A program made the position numbers and the translations under genes. Below, piece after piece: positions 17,833-27,273 of a stretch of 64,000 nt of DNA; the stretch's first letter is position 1, and each line of letters begins with the position of its first letter. Below the pieces are notes generated by a model that did no database searches, had not been told where the DNA came from, and was given only the letters and a program-made list of their open reading frames with translations. This DNA is from Pseudomonas orientalis. Lineage in GTDB: Bacteria > Pseudomonadota > Gammaproteobacteria > Pseudomonadales > Pseudomonadaceae. Location: NCBI RefSeq assembly GCF_022807995.1, contig NZ_CP094351.1, forward strand, positions 1,457,001-1,521,000. Direction: 5' to 3'.

Positions 17833-19446
17833 TCAGGCCTCGATGCCCAGCATATCCCGCGCCAAGGCTTCGGCAATCCGAATGCCATCGACGCCTGCCG
17901 AGAGGATGCCCCCGGCATAACCCGCGCCTTCACCGGCCGGGAACAGGCCTTTGACGTTCAGGCTCTGCATCGACTCGTTGCGGGTAATGCGCAGTGGTGA
18001 AGAGGTGCGGGTCTCGATACCGGTCAGCACCGCATCGTGCAGCGAGTAGCCTTTGATCTGCTTCTCGAACGCCGGCAAGGCTTCGCGGATGGCTTCGATG
18101 GCGAAGTCCGGCAAGGCCAGCGCCAGGTCGCCCAACGACACGCCAGGTTTGTAGGACGGTTCCACACTGCCCAGTGCGGTGGAGGGTTTGCCGGCGATGA
18201 AGTCACCCACCAGTTGCGCCGGGGCCTCGTAGTTACTGCCGCCGAGGATATAGGCGTGGGACTCCAGGCGCTCCTGCAACTCGATACCGGCCAGCGGGCC
18301 ACCTGGGTAATCCACCTCGGGGGTAATGCCGACCACGATGCCAGAGTTGGCATTGCGCTCGTTACGCGAGTATTGGCTCATGCCGTTGGTCACGACACGA
18401 TGGGGTTCTGAGGTCGCAGCCACGACGGTGCCGCCCGGGCACATGCAGAAGCTGTAGACCGAACGGCCATTCTTGGCGTGGTGCACCAGCTTGTAGTCCG
18501 CTGCGCCCAGCTTCGGGTGGCCGGCGTATTTGCCCAGGCGTGCGGCGTCGATCAGCGACTGCGGGTGCTCGATACGGAAACCCACCGAGAACGGCTTGGC
18601 TTCCATGTACACGCCGCGGTCGTGGAGCATGCGGAAGGTGTCACGGGCGCTGTGGCCCAAGGCAAGAATCACGTGCCTGGAGAGGATCTGCTCGCCGCCG
18701 TCGATGACCACGCCGTTCAACTGGCCGTCTTCGATCAACACGTCGGTGACCCGCTGCTCGAAGCGCACTTCACCGCCCAGGGCGATGATCTGCTGGCGCA
18801 TGTTTTCCACCACGCCGGTCAGGCGGAAGGTGCCGATATGCGGTTTGCTGACATACAGAATCTCTTCCGGCGCGCCGGCCTTGACGAACTCGTGCAGCAC
18901 CTTGCGCCCGTGGAATTTCGGGTCCTTGATCTGGCTGTACAGCTTGCCGTCGGAGAAGGTCCCGGCGCCGCCCTCACCGAACTGCACGTTGGACTCGGGG
19001 TTGAGCACGCTTTTGCGCCACAGGCCCCAGGTGTCCTTGGTGCGTTGGCGCACTTCCTTGCCGCGTTCGAGGATGATCGGCTTGAAGCCCATCTGTGCCA
19101 GCAGCAGCCCGGCGAAAATCCCGCAGGGGCCAAAGCCCACTACGATTGGCCGCTCAACCAGGCCTTCCGGCGCCTGGCCCACCACCTTGTAGCTGACATC
19201 CGGCGCCGGATTGACGTTGCGGTCGTCTGCAAACTTGAGCAGCAGGGCGGCTTCGCCCTTCACGTTCAGGTCGACGGTGTAGATGAAGCACAGCTCCGAG
19301 GACTTCTTGCGGGCATCATAGCTGCGCTTGAACAGGGTGAAATCGAGCAGGTCATCACTGGCGATGCCCAGGCGCTGCACGATGGCAGGCCGCAGGTCTT
19401 CTTCGGGATGGTCGATGGGCAGCTTGAGTTCGGTGATTCGTAACAT
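17833..19446 (-). CDS. FAD-dependent dehydrogenase (COG2509 type)
   Basis: 537 residues. An N-terminal domain of about 95 residues (LRITELKLPIDHPEEDLRPAI; SYDARKKSSELCFIYTVD) is typical of the uncharacterised COG2509 flavoproteins. A dinucleotide motif VVGFGPCG follows (102-109), then FGEGGAGTFSDGKLYS, and a C-terminal FAD loop GLFPAGEGAGYAGGILSAGVDGI. Full length and ubiquitous in Pseudomonas. No partner gene nearby. Reaction unknown. Confidence 0.88.
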   Translation of the reverse strand: MLRITELKLPIDHPEEDLRPAIVQRLGIASDDLLDFTLFKRSYDARKKSSELCFIYTVDLNVKGEAALLLKFADDRNVNPAPDVSYKVVGQAPEGLVERPIVVGFGPCGIFAGLLLAQMGFKPIILERGKEVRQRTKDTWGLWRKSVLNPESNVQFGEGGAGTFSDGKLYSQIKDPKFHGRKVLHEFVKAGAPEEILYVSKPHIGTFRLTGVVENMRQQIIALGGEVRFEQRVTDVLIEDGQLNGVVIDGGEQILSRHVILALGHSARDTFRMLHDRGVYMEAKPFSVGFRIEHPQSLIDAARLGKYAGHPKLGAADYKLVHHAKNGRSVYSFCMCPGGTVVAATSEPHRVVTNGMSQYSRNERNANSGIVVGITPEVDYPGGPLAGIELQERLESHAYILGGSNYEAPAQLVGDFIAGKPSTALGSVEPSYKPGVSLGDLALALPDFAIEAIREALPAFEKQIKGYSLHDAVLTGIETRTSSPLRITRNESMQSLNVKGLFPAGEGAGYAGGILSAGVDGIRIAEALARDMLGIEA

Positions 19447-19552
19447 GACAGGATCCGGTAGGCGGCGGGCAAGAAGGCCGGCTGTTTTGCAAACCGGCGA
19501 TTATAAGCCCCAATAGGGTTTTTCCGTCAGGTTAAAACGACGCGCGCAGCAA

Positions 19553-20224
19553 TCAGTCGTCCCGCGAGCCGCCAAATGCCGCGCAACCACGCTGTACCTG
19601 GCCGTTGACGCGCAATTCGGCGCTCATGTGCTGCAGGCTGCCGCTCATGCTGTCGACACAGCGCTGCGGGGCGACCCACAATTCGATGTGCTGGTTATTG
19701 GCGTCGGTCATCAGGTTGAAGCGCCCATCGCCCAGTTGCTCTTCGACATAAGGCACCGCCAGAGGTGGCTGACCTTCGCGTTCCAGCACCATGCCCTTGG
19801 CTGTGACGCTCATCGCCCAGGCCGGCTTATGGCCGTTTGCCCGCAGAATCATGCGTTTGAAGTCCGGGTCGTTGCAGGCCGAAGTCGAGCGCTCCACGCG
19901 ATACACCTGTTGCAGGTCCACCGAGCCCTGAGTGCCGCTGGCGACGCCGGAAAACTTGCCGCGCAAATCGGCAAACAACGTGCCTTGCTGGCCCGCGAGG
20001 GAGGCGGCTTCCTGCAGGATGCTGGTGCCGGCGGTATCGTTGACCACATAGTTGCGCTGGTCGCCGCAGGGCTGGAACAACAGCTTGTTCTCAACCGCCG
20101 TCAATTCTCCCTGCATGCGGGTCAGCCCGACGGTAGACAGCTTGGCAGGCTCGCTGTCGAACATCTGGCAAGCGGCGAACAAGGGGAACAGGGCTAGCAG
20201 GGTAAAGGTCGAGGCGGCACGCAT
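19553..20224 (-). CDS. COG3650-type lipoprotein
   Basis: 223 residues from ATG 20224, which has GGAG 8 bases upstream; an in-frame ATG at 20251 would place nine residues before the signal. Lipobox F16-A17-A18-C19 ends the signal MRAASTFTLLALFPLFAAC. The body has a beta-rich domain with RMQGELTAVENKLLFQPCGDQ and a second half (AWAMSVTAKGMVLEREGQPPLAVPY) of the META/YbaY-like kind. Four more cysteines could form disulphides. Probably an outer-membrane periplasm-facing lipoprotein. Function unknown. Confidence 0.78.
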   Translation of the reverse strand: MRAASTFTLLALFPLFAACQMFDSEPAKLSTVGLTRMQGELTAVENKLLFQPCGDQRNYVVNDTAGTSILQEAASLAGQQGTLFADLRGKFSGVASGTQGSVDLQQVYRVERSTSACNDPDFKRMILRANGHKPAWAMSVTAKGMVLEREGQPPLAVPYVEEQLGDGRFNLMTDANNQHIELWVAPQRCVDSMSGSLQHMSAELRVNGQVQRGCAAFGGSRDD

Positions 20225-20319
20225 TTTCGGTCTCCAGACAAGTGCCGTCACGTTACGCAGGCTCGCGTCGCATCACAAGCCTGCGGCGCAGCTTCAGGCG
20301 TTTCTTACAAACCTGAAAC

Positions 20320-20919
20320 TCAGCCCACGATAAAGGTCTGGCCGGTCTGCAAGCCCTCGACACTTTTCGCGTAGGCCAAAGCCACTTCGGCGCCGGCTAC
20401 CGGTTTGAATCCACGGAAATACGGGGCGTAGCTGCCCATGGCTTCCACCAGGACCGTCGGGCTCACGCAATTGACGCGCAACCCACGGGGCAGTTCGATT
20501 GCCGCCGCTTTGACGAAGGCGTCCAGCGCGCCGTTGACCAGCGCCGCCGAGGCGCCGGTGCGGATCGGATCACGGTTCAGGATGCCGCTGGTGAAGGTAA
20601 ACGACGCGCCGTCATTGGCGAACTCGCGGCCGATCAGCAGCAGGTTGACCTGGCCCATCAGCTTGTCACGCAAGCCCAGTTCGAAGTCGGCTTCACTCAT
20701 CTCGCCCAGCGCCACGAAGCTCACGCTGCCTGCCGCGCAGATCAGCGCGTCGAACGTGCCGGTCTGCTCGAACAGCGTGCGTATCGAGGCGCTGTCGCTG
20801 ATATCGACCTGGAAGTCGCCGCTGTTACGACCGATGGCAATCACGTCGTGACGCTGCGTCAGCTCCGCCTTGATCGCTGAACCGATCGTGCCGTTGGCAC
20901 CAATCAAAAGGATTTTCAT
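20320..20919 (-). CDS. short-chain dehydrogenase/reductase
   Basis: 199 residues, a small SDR. The N-terminal cofactor motif ILLIGANGTIGSAI (3-16) is a variant of TGxxxGxG; ICAAGSVSF corresponds to the NNAG region. The usual YxxxK catalytic motif is not obvious: the matching region reads SAALVNGALDAFVKAAA, so Tyr seems replaced (VN...K). This matches an SDR subgroup transcribed divergently from a LysR gene, here with 104 bases between them. An NAD(P)H-dependent role is assumed; the substrate is unknown. Confidence 0.8.
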   Translation of the reverse strand: MKILLIGANGTIGSAIKAELTQRHDVIAIGRNSGDFQVDISDSASIRTLFEQTGTFDALICAAGSVSFVALGEMSEADFELGLRDKLMGQVNLLLIGREFANDGASFTFTSGILNRDPIRTGASAALVNGALDAFVKAAAIELPRGLRVNCVSPTVLVEAMGSYAPYFRGFKPVAGAEVALAYAKSVEGLQTGQTFIVG

Positions 20920-21023
20920 CGCGCTGTTCCTCCAGAGGTTAGATGGAGGTTAAGTCTAGAGTGGCTTTTTCTTTGGATAAACGTGCTAATAGGCAACATT
21001 TGGTTTTCATTTGGAAACAATCG

Positions 21024-21938
21024 ATGAGCGAAATGGACGACCTGGCGGCCTTCGCCGTCTTGATCGAAGCCGGCAGTTTCACCTTGGCGGCCGAGCAGCT
21101 GGGGTGCAGCAAGGGGCAATTGTCCAAGCGCATCAGTCAGTTGGAAGCGCGGTTCGGCGTGGTGCTGTTGCATCGCACCACGCGCAAGCTGAGCCTTACC
21201 GCCGCGGGTACGGCGTTACTGCCCCAGGCACAAGCGCTGGTGGTGCAGGTGGAACGTGCGCGTCAGGCACTGGCGCGGCTTAAGGATGACCTGGCCGGGC
21301 CGGTGCGTATGACGGTTCCGGTTTCATTGGGAGAAACATTCTTCGATGGTTTGTTGCTGGAATTTTCCAAGCAATACCCGCAGGTGCAGATCGAGCTGGA
21401 GCTTAACAACAGCTACCGGGACCTGGCGCGCGATGGCTTTGACTTGGGCGTTCGCTCGGGGGCCATCGAGAATGAGCGCCTTGTGGTCAAGCCTCTGCTG
21501 GCCTGGCATGAGATGACCTGCGCCAGCCCGGCCTATCTGGAACAGCATGGCGAGCCGCAGACCCCGGCAGACCTGGCGGCGCATAGCTGCCTGCTCAACA
21601 GCCATTACAGCGGCCGCGAGGAATGGCTGTACCACCAACAACACGAATTGCTGCGGGTAAAGGTGAGCGGCACCTTCGCCTCCAACCACTACAACCTGCT
21701 GAAAAAAGCCGCGTTGGTCGGCGCCGGTATTGCCCGCCTGCCGTCCTACGTTCTGCCCGCGGAACTGGCTGACGGCCGATTGCGCTGGCTGCTGCGCGAC
21801 TATCAGACACGCAGCATGCCGATGTACCTGGTGCATCCCTATCAGGGCGGCCTGCCACGGCGCACGCAGGTGTTGGCCGACTATCTGGTGGACTGGTTCA
21901 AGCGCAGCGGCGAGGCGCTGGATCGACTTCAGCGATAG
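21024..21938 (+). CDS. LysR-type transcriptional regulator
   Basis: 304 residues from ATG 21024 (MSEMDDLAAFAVLIEAGSF); the open frame reaches 20943 but the extra residues are not part of the fold. N-terminal winged helix-turn-helix (GSFTLAAEQLGCSKGQLSKRISQLEARFGVVLLHRTTRKLSLT), then the effector-binding domain. It is divergent from the SDR, the usual sign of control over it plus autorepression. The 3' end overlaps the convergent doxX-like gene by 10 bases. Confidence 0.88.
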   Translation: MSEMDDLAAFAVLIEAGSFTLAAEQLGCSKGQLSKRISQLEARFGVVLLHRTTRKLSLTAAGTALLPQAQALVVQVERARQALARLKDDLAGPVRMTVPVSLGETFFDGLLLEFSKQYPQVQIELELNNSYRDLARDGFDLGVRSGAIENERLVVKPLLAWHEMTCASPAYLEQHGEPQTPADLAAHSCLLNSHYSGREEWLYHQQHELLRVKVSGTFASNHYNLLKKAALVGAGIARLPSYVLPAELADGRLRWLLRDYQTRSMPMYLVHPYQGGLPRRTQVLADYLVDWFKRSGEALDRLQR

Positions 21939-22414
21939 CGACGGGCAATCAGGTGGTCGATGGACAGGCAGCCTGGGCCTTTGGCAAGCAACAGCAATAA
22001 CAGCGCAAGCCAGGTGCCGTGAGTGGGATAGGCGTCCGGGTAGACAAACAGCTGAATGGTCAGGGTCATGCCGATCAATGCAAGGGCCGAGAATCGCGTG
22101 GCCAGTCCCAGCAGGATCAGTACCGGGAAGAAGTGCTCGGCAAATGCTGCCAGGTGCGCGGCGACTTCCGGGGACAACAGTGGGACGTGGTATTCGCTGC
22201 GAAACAACGGCAAGGTCGAAGCGGCAAGTCTGGGTTCGCCGAGTTCGAAGGTGCCGTTGATCAGGTCGATGGCGAAGCCTTCGACCTTGGTTTGCCCCGA
22301 CTTCCAGAACACCGCCGCGATGGAGAAGCGTGCGATAAAAGCGATCAGGCTGCAGGGGATTTTTTCGAGAAGGGCTATGGCCTGTTTCAGCAGGCCGGCA
22401 GCGGAACTGTTCAT
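21929..22414 (-). CDS. DoxX family membrane protein of the buf operon
   Basis: 161 residues with about four membrane helices; typical DoxX features (RFSIAAVFWKSGQTKVEGF, HFFPVLILLGLATRFSALALIGMTLTIQLFVYPDAYPTH). DoxX proteins commonly form the last gene of bufferin operons. It overlaps bufC by ATGA (22411-22414), so it is translationally coupled. Role in the system is unproven; a redox or membrane-anchoring function has been considered for the family. Its stop lies inside the 3' end of the convergent LysR gene. Confidence 0.88.
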   Translation of the reverse strand: MNSSAAGLLKQAIALLEKIPCSLIAFIARFSIAAVFWKSGQTKVEGFAIDLINGTFELGEPRLAASTLPLFRSEYHVPLLSPEVAAHLAAFAEHFFPVLILLGLATRFSALALIGMTLTIQLFVYPDAYPTHGTWLALLLLLLAKGPGCLSIDHLIARRYR

Positions 22415-23187
22415 GGCGATACCTTTTGTTCCAGGTGTAAATGAGTGATGGCGTCGTGGCTGATCAACAGCGTCAGGCAGCGATGCAGGTCGAATTCGGA
22501 CGAGGCCTGCAAGGCATGCTCCACCGCCATTTCCAGCCCCGTGCCCTGGTTCAGGCAGTTGATAAAGGCCACCGAGCCGCTGTCGATAGCAAAGACCTTG
22601 ACCGCCAAGTCCTGGCGCAAGACCAGGGCGCTTTGAGCAGGCCAGGGGCTCAAGCCTGCGAGGTCGCCGTCAGTCTGGTGCGCAGCCCAGACCGTCACCA
22701 CCGCAAAGGCGGAACTCAGCGTGGCGAGCGATGGATGCAATTGCAGGCTCAACTGCCCCAGATTCTCTTGACCCTGCAGATGTTGAAGAATGTGCTGCTG
22801 GCAAAGCGTCGGCGTGTCGGCTGCGTGATAGGCACGTATCCGCAGGCGCTCCAGCCGTGCGACATCCGCCAGGTAAGGGACGCTGTCGGCCGGTTCGAAT
22901 GCCTGGATAAAGTCGGCCAATCGGCTGCCGTACTCGTTGATCAGCGGGCTGGCGGGTGGGTTGGCCTGGATGAAAAGGCCAGCCATGGCGCGGAAGAATT
23001 CATCGCCCACCAGCTGCAACGTCACCGGGTAACTGGCCGTCAGCGCATTGATCAACGAGCCATGGACATTGTTGCGGTACACCGCAAAGCGGCTGGCGGG
23101 GTCGGCGCCGTTGCTGCTGAACAGGCCATCCGGGCAGCCACCGTGTGCCGCGAGCAGCGCATCGGCAAACGCGCTCTGAACACTCAT
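22411..23187 (-). CDS. bufC: BufC/HvfC-type DUF2063 partner protein
   Basis: 258 residues, start ATG 23187 within an ATGA overlap with bufB. The DUF2063 N-terminal domain ([50 protein letters not shown]) is clear, with a variable C-terminal domain. In characterised MNIO systems the DUF2063 protein binds the precursor leader and delivers it to the iron oxidase. Here it sits between bufB and doxX as expected. Confidence 0.9.
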   Translation of the reverse strand: MSVQSAFADALLAAHGGCPDGLFSSNGADPASRFAVYRNNVHGSLINALTASYPVTLQLVGDEFFRAMAGLFIQANPPASPLINEYGSRLADFIQAFEPADSVPYLADVARLERLRIRAYHAADTPTLCQQHILQHLQGQENLGQLSLQLHPSLATLSSAFAVVTVWAAHQTDGDLAGLSPWPAQSALVLRQDLAVKVFAIDSGSVAFINCLNQGTGLEMAVEHALQASSEFDLHRCLTLLISHDAITHLHLEQKVSP

Positions 23188-24062
23188 GGCCTCACCTGCG
23201 CCAGGCAACGTTCGGCTTGCCGGGCCTCGGCGTGCAGCACACTGAAGGCCGGCACCTGGTTATCACGCTCGATCAGTGTGGCCACCGGCCCCGTGCGTTT
23301 GAGCACTTGTTCGTAGAGCCGCCACACCGCATCGTCGATCGGCGCACCGTGATCATCGATGAGCAGTCGATCGCCCAGGCTGTCGGAATCTTCGGCAAAG
23401 CCAGCCAGATGTATTTCGCCGACGGTATGCAACGGCAGGGCATCAATGTAGGTCAGCGGGTCACGCTGGTGATTGATGCAAGACACGTAGACGTTATTCA
23501 CGTCCAGCAGCAAACCGCAGCCGGTGCGCCGGACGATCTCGCTGATGAAGTCGGTTTCGTCCAGGGTGGAGCGCTGGAACTGCACGTAAGTTGACGGGTT
23601 CTCCAGCAGCATCGGCCGCTTGAGCGTGCTTTGCAGCTGGTCTATGTGCTCGCATACCCGAGCCAGGGTCGGCGCATCGTAGGCCAGGGGCAGCAGGTCA
23701 TTGAGAAATACCGGGCCATGGCTGGACCAGGCCAGGTGTTCGGAAAACGAGTGGGGTTGATAGCGTTCAATCAGCCTGGCCAACCGCGCCAGGTGCTCAG
23801 GGTTCAGTGGGCTTTCGCCACCGATGGAGAGACCCACGCCGTGCAACGACAGTGGGTAGCGTTCGCGGATCAACCCCAGGTAGTGGTGAAAAGGGCCGCC
23901 GGCAACCATGTAGTTTTCGGCATGCACTTCAAAGAAACCGATGTCGGGTGAAGTCCCGAGCACCTCGGTGAAGTGCTCGTTCTTCAGTCCCAGTCCGGCC
24001 CGATGCGGCAGACCGGGTGCCTGAGCCTGGGAGACGGCTTGCAGGGATGAAAGGGTCATCAT
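23184..24062 (-). CDS. bufB: BufB/HvfB-type multinuclear non-heme iron oxidase (MNIO, DUF692)
   Basis: 292 residues, TIM barrel of DUF692. Metal ligands are visible as conserved stretches: [64 protein letters not shown]. The family uses two or three iron ions and O2 to convert cysteines of ribosomal peptides into heterocycles (5-thiooxazole in bufferins, oxazolone/thioamide in related systems). It starts 23 bases after bufA1 (two tandem ATGs at 24062 and 24059) and is coupled to bufC. The precursor next door supplies the substrate, so the assignment is firm at family level. Confidence 0.93.
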   Translation of the reverse strand: MMTLSSLQAVSQAQAPGLPHRAGLGLKNEHFTEVLGTSPDIGFFEVHAENYMVAGGPFHHYLGLIRERYPLSLHGVGLSIGGESPLNPEHLARLARLIERYQPHSFSEHLAWSSHGPVFLNDLLPLAYDAPTLARVCEHIDQLQSTLKRPMLLENPSTYVQFQRSTLDETDFISEIVRRTGCGLLLDVNNVYVSCINHQRDPLTYIDALPLHTVGEIHLAGFAEDSDSLGDRLLIDDHGAPIDDAVWRLYEQVLKRTGPVATLIERDNQVPAFSVLHAEARQAERCLAQVRP

Positions 24063-24085
24063 CAGTACTCAGGTTACGCAGGGTT

Positions 24086-24382
24086 TCAGGACTTTGCGGA
24101 GAAGGCCGCTTCCTGGCCGAAACCGGTCGGCGAGGTGGTGCTTGGGGTCTTGAGGCAGGTACCGGCTGGGACCAGTTTCCAGGCGTTGGCCTGATCTTTG
24201 GTTTTCGAGGTACCGGCGCATGAAGTGCCAGCGCCTGCGGCGCAGTCGTTCTTGCCGGCTTCGGCGACACCGAAGCATTTCTGCATGTCGTCAGCGGCAT
24301 GGGCGGTGGTGGTCAGGGCGGACAGGCTCAGGGCCGAACCAAGGGCAAGGACGAGGGTGGCGGCGGACAGTTTGGTGGTCAT
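24086..24382 (-). CDS. bufA1: bufferin-type metallophore precursor BufA1 (DUF2282)
   Basis: 98 residues. Residues 1-29 are a Sec signal (ending TTTAHA), unusual for a RiPP and characteristic of bufferins and HvfA. The mature part carries four cysteines, C36, C47, C55 and C76, in the DUF2282 pattern [13 protein letters not shown] ... SCAG ... [10 protein letters not shown]. The two middle cysteines are the likely sites of thiooxazole formation, by analogy with Caulobacter bufferin. The C-terminal 20 residues (Ser/Thr/Pro/Gly-rich) are freely variable. First gene of the bufA1-bufB-bufC-doxX operon; expected role is copper sequestration in the periplasm or outside. Confidence 0.9.
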   Translation of the reverse strand: MTTKLSAATLVLALGSALSLSALTTTAHAADDMQKCFGVAEAGKNDCAAGAGTSCAGTSKTKDQANAWKLVPAGTCLKTPSTTSPTGFGQEAAFSAKS

Positions 24383-24436
24383 GGTGTATCTCCAGCAGTG
24401 GTTTGAGGTGGCAGGCTTGATTGCTTGCTCACACCA

Positions 24437-24465
24437 CTAGAGACGGTACGGAGAAATTCGTTACA
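24437..24465 (-). promoter_or_regulatory. possible ECF-sigma promoter of the buf operon
   Basis: On the minus strand TGTAACG (24465-24459) is followed by CGTCTCTAG (24445-24437), resembling the GTAAC / CGTC boxes of ECF sigma factors that drive bufferin operons elsewhere. The 13-base spacer is shorter than usual (15-17), so this is tentative. It lies 55-83 bases before the bufA1 ATG. Confidence 0.3.
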
Positions 24466-24496
24466 ACGGTGTAGGAGAAAACTTTTTAAATCATCA

Positions 24497-24528
24497 ATAA
24501 AAAAAGGAGTCGGTTTCCCGGCTCCTTT
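24497..24528 (-). terminator. terminator of the bra operon
   Basis: On the minus strand: AAAGGAGCCGGGAAACCGACTCCTTT-type hairpin followed by TTTTTATTGA, 25 bases beyond the braG stop. It insulates the buf operon from upstream bra transcription. Confidence 0.88.
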
Positions 24529-24552
24529 CATGGTCGTTACACAGCGAGGTAA

Positions 24553-25254
24553 TCAACCGCCCAGATAGGCTTCACGCACCTTCGGATCCGTCAGCAATTG
24601 CTCGCCCGTGCCCTGCATCACCACCCGGCCATTCTCCAGCACATAGGCACGGTCAGCGATTTTCAGCGCCTGGTTGGCGTTCTGCTCCACCAAAAACACC
24701 GTCACACCGTCCTTGCGCAGTTGTTCGATGATGTCGAAGATCTGCTGGATGATGATCGGTGCCAGGCCCAGCGACGGCTCGTCCAGGAGCAGCAGCTTGG
24801 GCTTGCTCATCAATGCGCGGCCGATGGCGAGCATTTGCTGCTCGCCGCCGGACATGGTGCCGCCGCGCTGGCTGAAGCGTTCCTTGAGACGGGGGAACAG
24901 GTGCAGCACCTTGTCCATCTGCTCCTGGTACTCACCCTTGTCGGTAAAGAACCCGCCCATGGCCAGGTTCTCTTCGACGGTCAGGCGCGAGAACACCCGA
25001 CGGCCTTCCGGCACCACTGCAATGCTCTTGCGCATGATTTCGGCAGAGTGCTTGCCCACCAGTTCTTCACCCATATAACGAATGCTGCCGCTGTGGGCCT
25101 GGGGCGACCCGCACAGAGTCATCAGCAACGTCGACTTGCCGGCCCCATTGGCGCCGATCAGGGTCACGATCTCACCCTGGCGCACTTCCACATTGACGCT
25201 GTGCAGGGCCTGGATCTTGCCGTAGAAAGTGGAAACGTTTTCAAATTGCAGCAT
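24553..25254 (-). CDS. braG: branched-chain amino acid ABC transporter ATPase BraG/LivF
   Basis: 233 residues. Walker A GANGAGKST (about 34-42), signature LSGG-equivalent MSGGEQQMLAIGRAL, Walker B LLLLDEPSLGLAP. The ending GTGEQLLTDPKVREAYLGG is diagnostic of LivF. It starts one base after the braF stop. It hydrolyses ATP at the inner membrane to drive uptake of Leu/Ile/Val (and often Ala/Thr). Confidence 0.95.
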   Translation of the reverse strand: MLQFENVSTFYGKIQALHSVNVEVRQGEIVTLIGANGAGKSTLLMTLCGSPQAHSGSIRYMGEELVGKHSAEIMRKSIAVVPEGRRVFSRLTVEENLAMGGFFTDKGEYQEQMDKVLHLFPRLKERFSQRGGTMSGGEQQMLAIGRALMSKPKLLLLDEPSLGLAPIIIQQIFDIIEQLRKDGVTVFLVEQNANQALKIADRAYVLENGRVVMQGTGEQLLTDPKVREAYLGG

Positions 25255-25255
25255 T

Positions 25256-26023
25256 TTACGCTTCCCCCAGATAGGCTTTGATCACTTCAGGATTGTCGCG
25301 GATCTGCTCCGGCGTCCCGTTGGCCAGCGGCGTGCCCTGGTTGATCACCACGATATGGTCGGAGATGCTCATGACCAGTTTCATGTCGTGTTCGATCAAC
25401 AGCACGGTGGCGTCGTTTTCCTCACGCAGCACGCCGATCAGCGCCTTGAGGTCCTCGGTTTCCTTGGGGTTAAGGCCCGCGGCAGGTTCGTCGAGCATCA
25501 GGATGCGCGGGCGGGTCATCATGCAGCGGGCGATTTCCAGGCGACGTTGCTGGCCGTAGGCGAGGGTACCGGCCGGGCGGTTGGCGAACTCGGTGAGGTT
25601 GACCTTGTCCAGCCAGTACGCCGCGTACTCCATGGCCTCGCGCTCGCTCTTGCGGAACGCCGGGGTCTTGAACAGGCCCGCGAAGAAGTTGGTGTTCAAG
25701 TGACGGTGCTGGGCGATCAATAGGTTCTCGACTGCCGTCATGTCCTTGAACAACCGCACGTTCTGGAAGGTCCGCACCACGCCTTTGCGCGCGATTTCGT
25801 GGCCGGCCAGGCCCTGTATGGGTTGGCCGTCCAGCAGGATGCTGCCGCCGCTCGGCTTGTAGAAACCGGTGAGGCAGTTGAACACCGTGGTCTTGCCGGC
25901 GCCATTGGGGCCGATCAGCGCTACCACTTGTTTCTCTTTGACGGTCAGGGCCACGCCGTTGACCGCCAGCAAGCCGCCGAAGCGCATGCTCAGATTTTCG
26001 ACTTTCAGGATCTCGCGGCTCAT
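25256..26023 (-). CDS. braF: branched-chain amino acid ABC transporter ATPase BraF/LivG
   Basis: 255 residues. Walker [10 protein letters not shown] (38-46), signature [14 protein letters not shown], Walker [14 protein letters not shown]. The insertion after Walker A ([20 protein letters not shown]) is typical of LivG. Its ATG overlaps the braE stop (ATGA, 26020-26023). Confidence 0.95.
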   Translation of the reverse strand: MSREILKVENLSMRFGGLLAVNGVALTVKEKQVVALIGPNGAGKTTVFNCLTGFYKPSGGSILLDGQPIQGLAGHEIARKGVVRTFQNVRLFKDMTAVENLLIAQHRHLNTNFFAGLFKTPAFRKSEREAMEYAAYWLDKVNLTEFANRPAGTLAYGQQRRLEIARCMMTRPRILMLDEPAAGLNPKETEDLKALIGVLREENDATVLLIEHDMKLVMSISDHIVVINQGTPLANGTPEQIRDNPEVIKAYLGEA

Positions 26024-27273
26024 TTGCGCAGCTCCATGTGTGGACGTTGCATGGGCAGCAGGCCTTGAGGGCGCCAGATCATCATCAGCACCATGAGGGC
26101 GCCGAACATCAACATGCGGTATTCACTGAAGTCGCGCATCAGTTCCGGGAGCAGCGTCATTACCACGGCAGCCAGGATCACGCCCAGTTGCGAGCCCATA
26201 CCACCCAATACGACAATCGCCAAAATGATTGCTGACTCGAGGAAGGTAAACGACTCAGGTGTAACCAGCCCCTGACGTGCAGCAAAGAAGCTGCCGGCAA
26301 AACCGGCGAATGTCGCCCCGAGGGTGAATGCCGAGAGTTTGATTACTGTCGGGTTCATACCCAGCGCCCGGCAGGCTATTTCGTCTTCACGTAATGCTTC
26401 CCAGGCTCGGCCGATCGGCATGCGCAGTAAGCGATTGATCACGAACAAGGTCGCAAGCACCAGCAACAGCGCAATCAGATAGAGAAACACTATCTTGTCA
26501 GATCCGCTGTAAACCAAACCGAAGTACTCATGAAACGTTTGTCCGCCATCAGGCGCAGTTTTATCGAGCGGAAGACCGAAAAACGTTGGCTTGGGAATGT
26601 TGCTTATGCCGTTCGGCCCACCGGTGAGGTCGGTCAGGTTGCGAAGGAACAGACGAATTATTTCCCCGAAGCCGAGCGTCACGATTGCCAGGTAGTCGCC
26701 GCGCAGTCGCAACACTGGGAAACCCAGAAGGAAACCGAAGGTGGCAGCCATCATTCCGGCAATTGGCAGGCAGATCCAGAAGCCCCAGCCGAGGTAGTGC
26801 GACAGCAGTGCGTAGGTATAAGCGCCAACAGCGTAAAAGCCTACGTAACCCAGGTCGAGCAACCCCGCCAGGCCCACCACAATGTTCAACCCCAGCCCAA
26901 GCATCACGTAAATCAGGATCAAGATACCGATATCCACCGCACCTCGGGAGCCAAAAAACGGCCATACAAGGGCGGCGGCGATCAGGGCGATGATGATGTA
27001 ACGCTGTGTACGCGGGAGGGTCAGGAATTGGCTGACTTTGGGTGAAACCAACGGACCACGATTGCGTTTGAATAACCCACCAAGCTGGTGGGTAAACAGT
27101 ACCCGCAAAAACATCAGAACCGAACACACCGCGATGATGCTCAACGTCAGCGGCCCGGTACCATGCACTTCCAGGTTGATGCCGACAATGCTCAGCTTGA
27201 GACCGAGTACCGGAAAGGCCACGGCCCAGACCAGCAAGGCGCTGAAAAACGCCGATTTAAGATATCTGCTCAT
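26020..27273 (-). CDS. braE: branched-chain amino acid ABC permease BraE/LivM
   Basis: 417 residues, about ten helices. An N-terminal extension of about 100 residues (DUF3382 type) precedes the LivM core ([48 protein letters not shown]). The EAA-like loop [20 protein letters not shown] contacts the ATPases. Overlaps braD by ATGA and braF by ATGA. Confidence 0.95.
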   Translation of the reverse strand: MSRYLKSAFFSALLVWAVAFPVLGLKLSIVGINLEVHGTGPLTLSIIAVCSVLMFLRVLFTHQLGGLFKRNRGPLVSPKVSQFLTLPRTQRYIIIALIAAALVWPFFGSRGAVDIGILILIYVMLGLGLNIVVGLAGLLDLGYVGFYAVGAYTYALLSHYLGWGFWICLPIAGMMAATFGFLLGFPVLRLRGDYLAIVTLGFGEIIRLFLRNLTDLTGGPNGISNIPKPTFFGLPLDKTAPDGGQTFHEYFGLVYSGSDKIVFLYLIALLLVLATLFVINRLLRMPIGRAWEALREDEIACRALGMNPTVIKLSAFTLGATFAGFAGSFFAARQGLVTPESFTFLESAIILAIVVLGGMGSQLGVILAAVVMTLLPELMRDFSEYRMLMFGALMVLMMIWRPQGLLPMQRPHMELRK

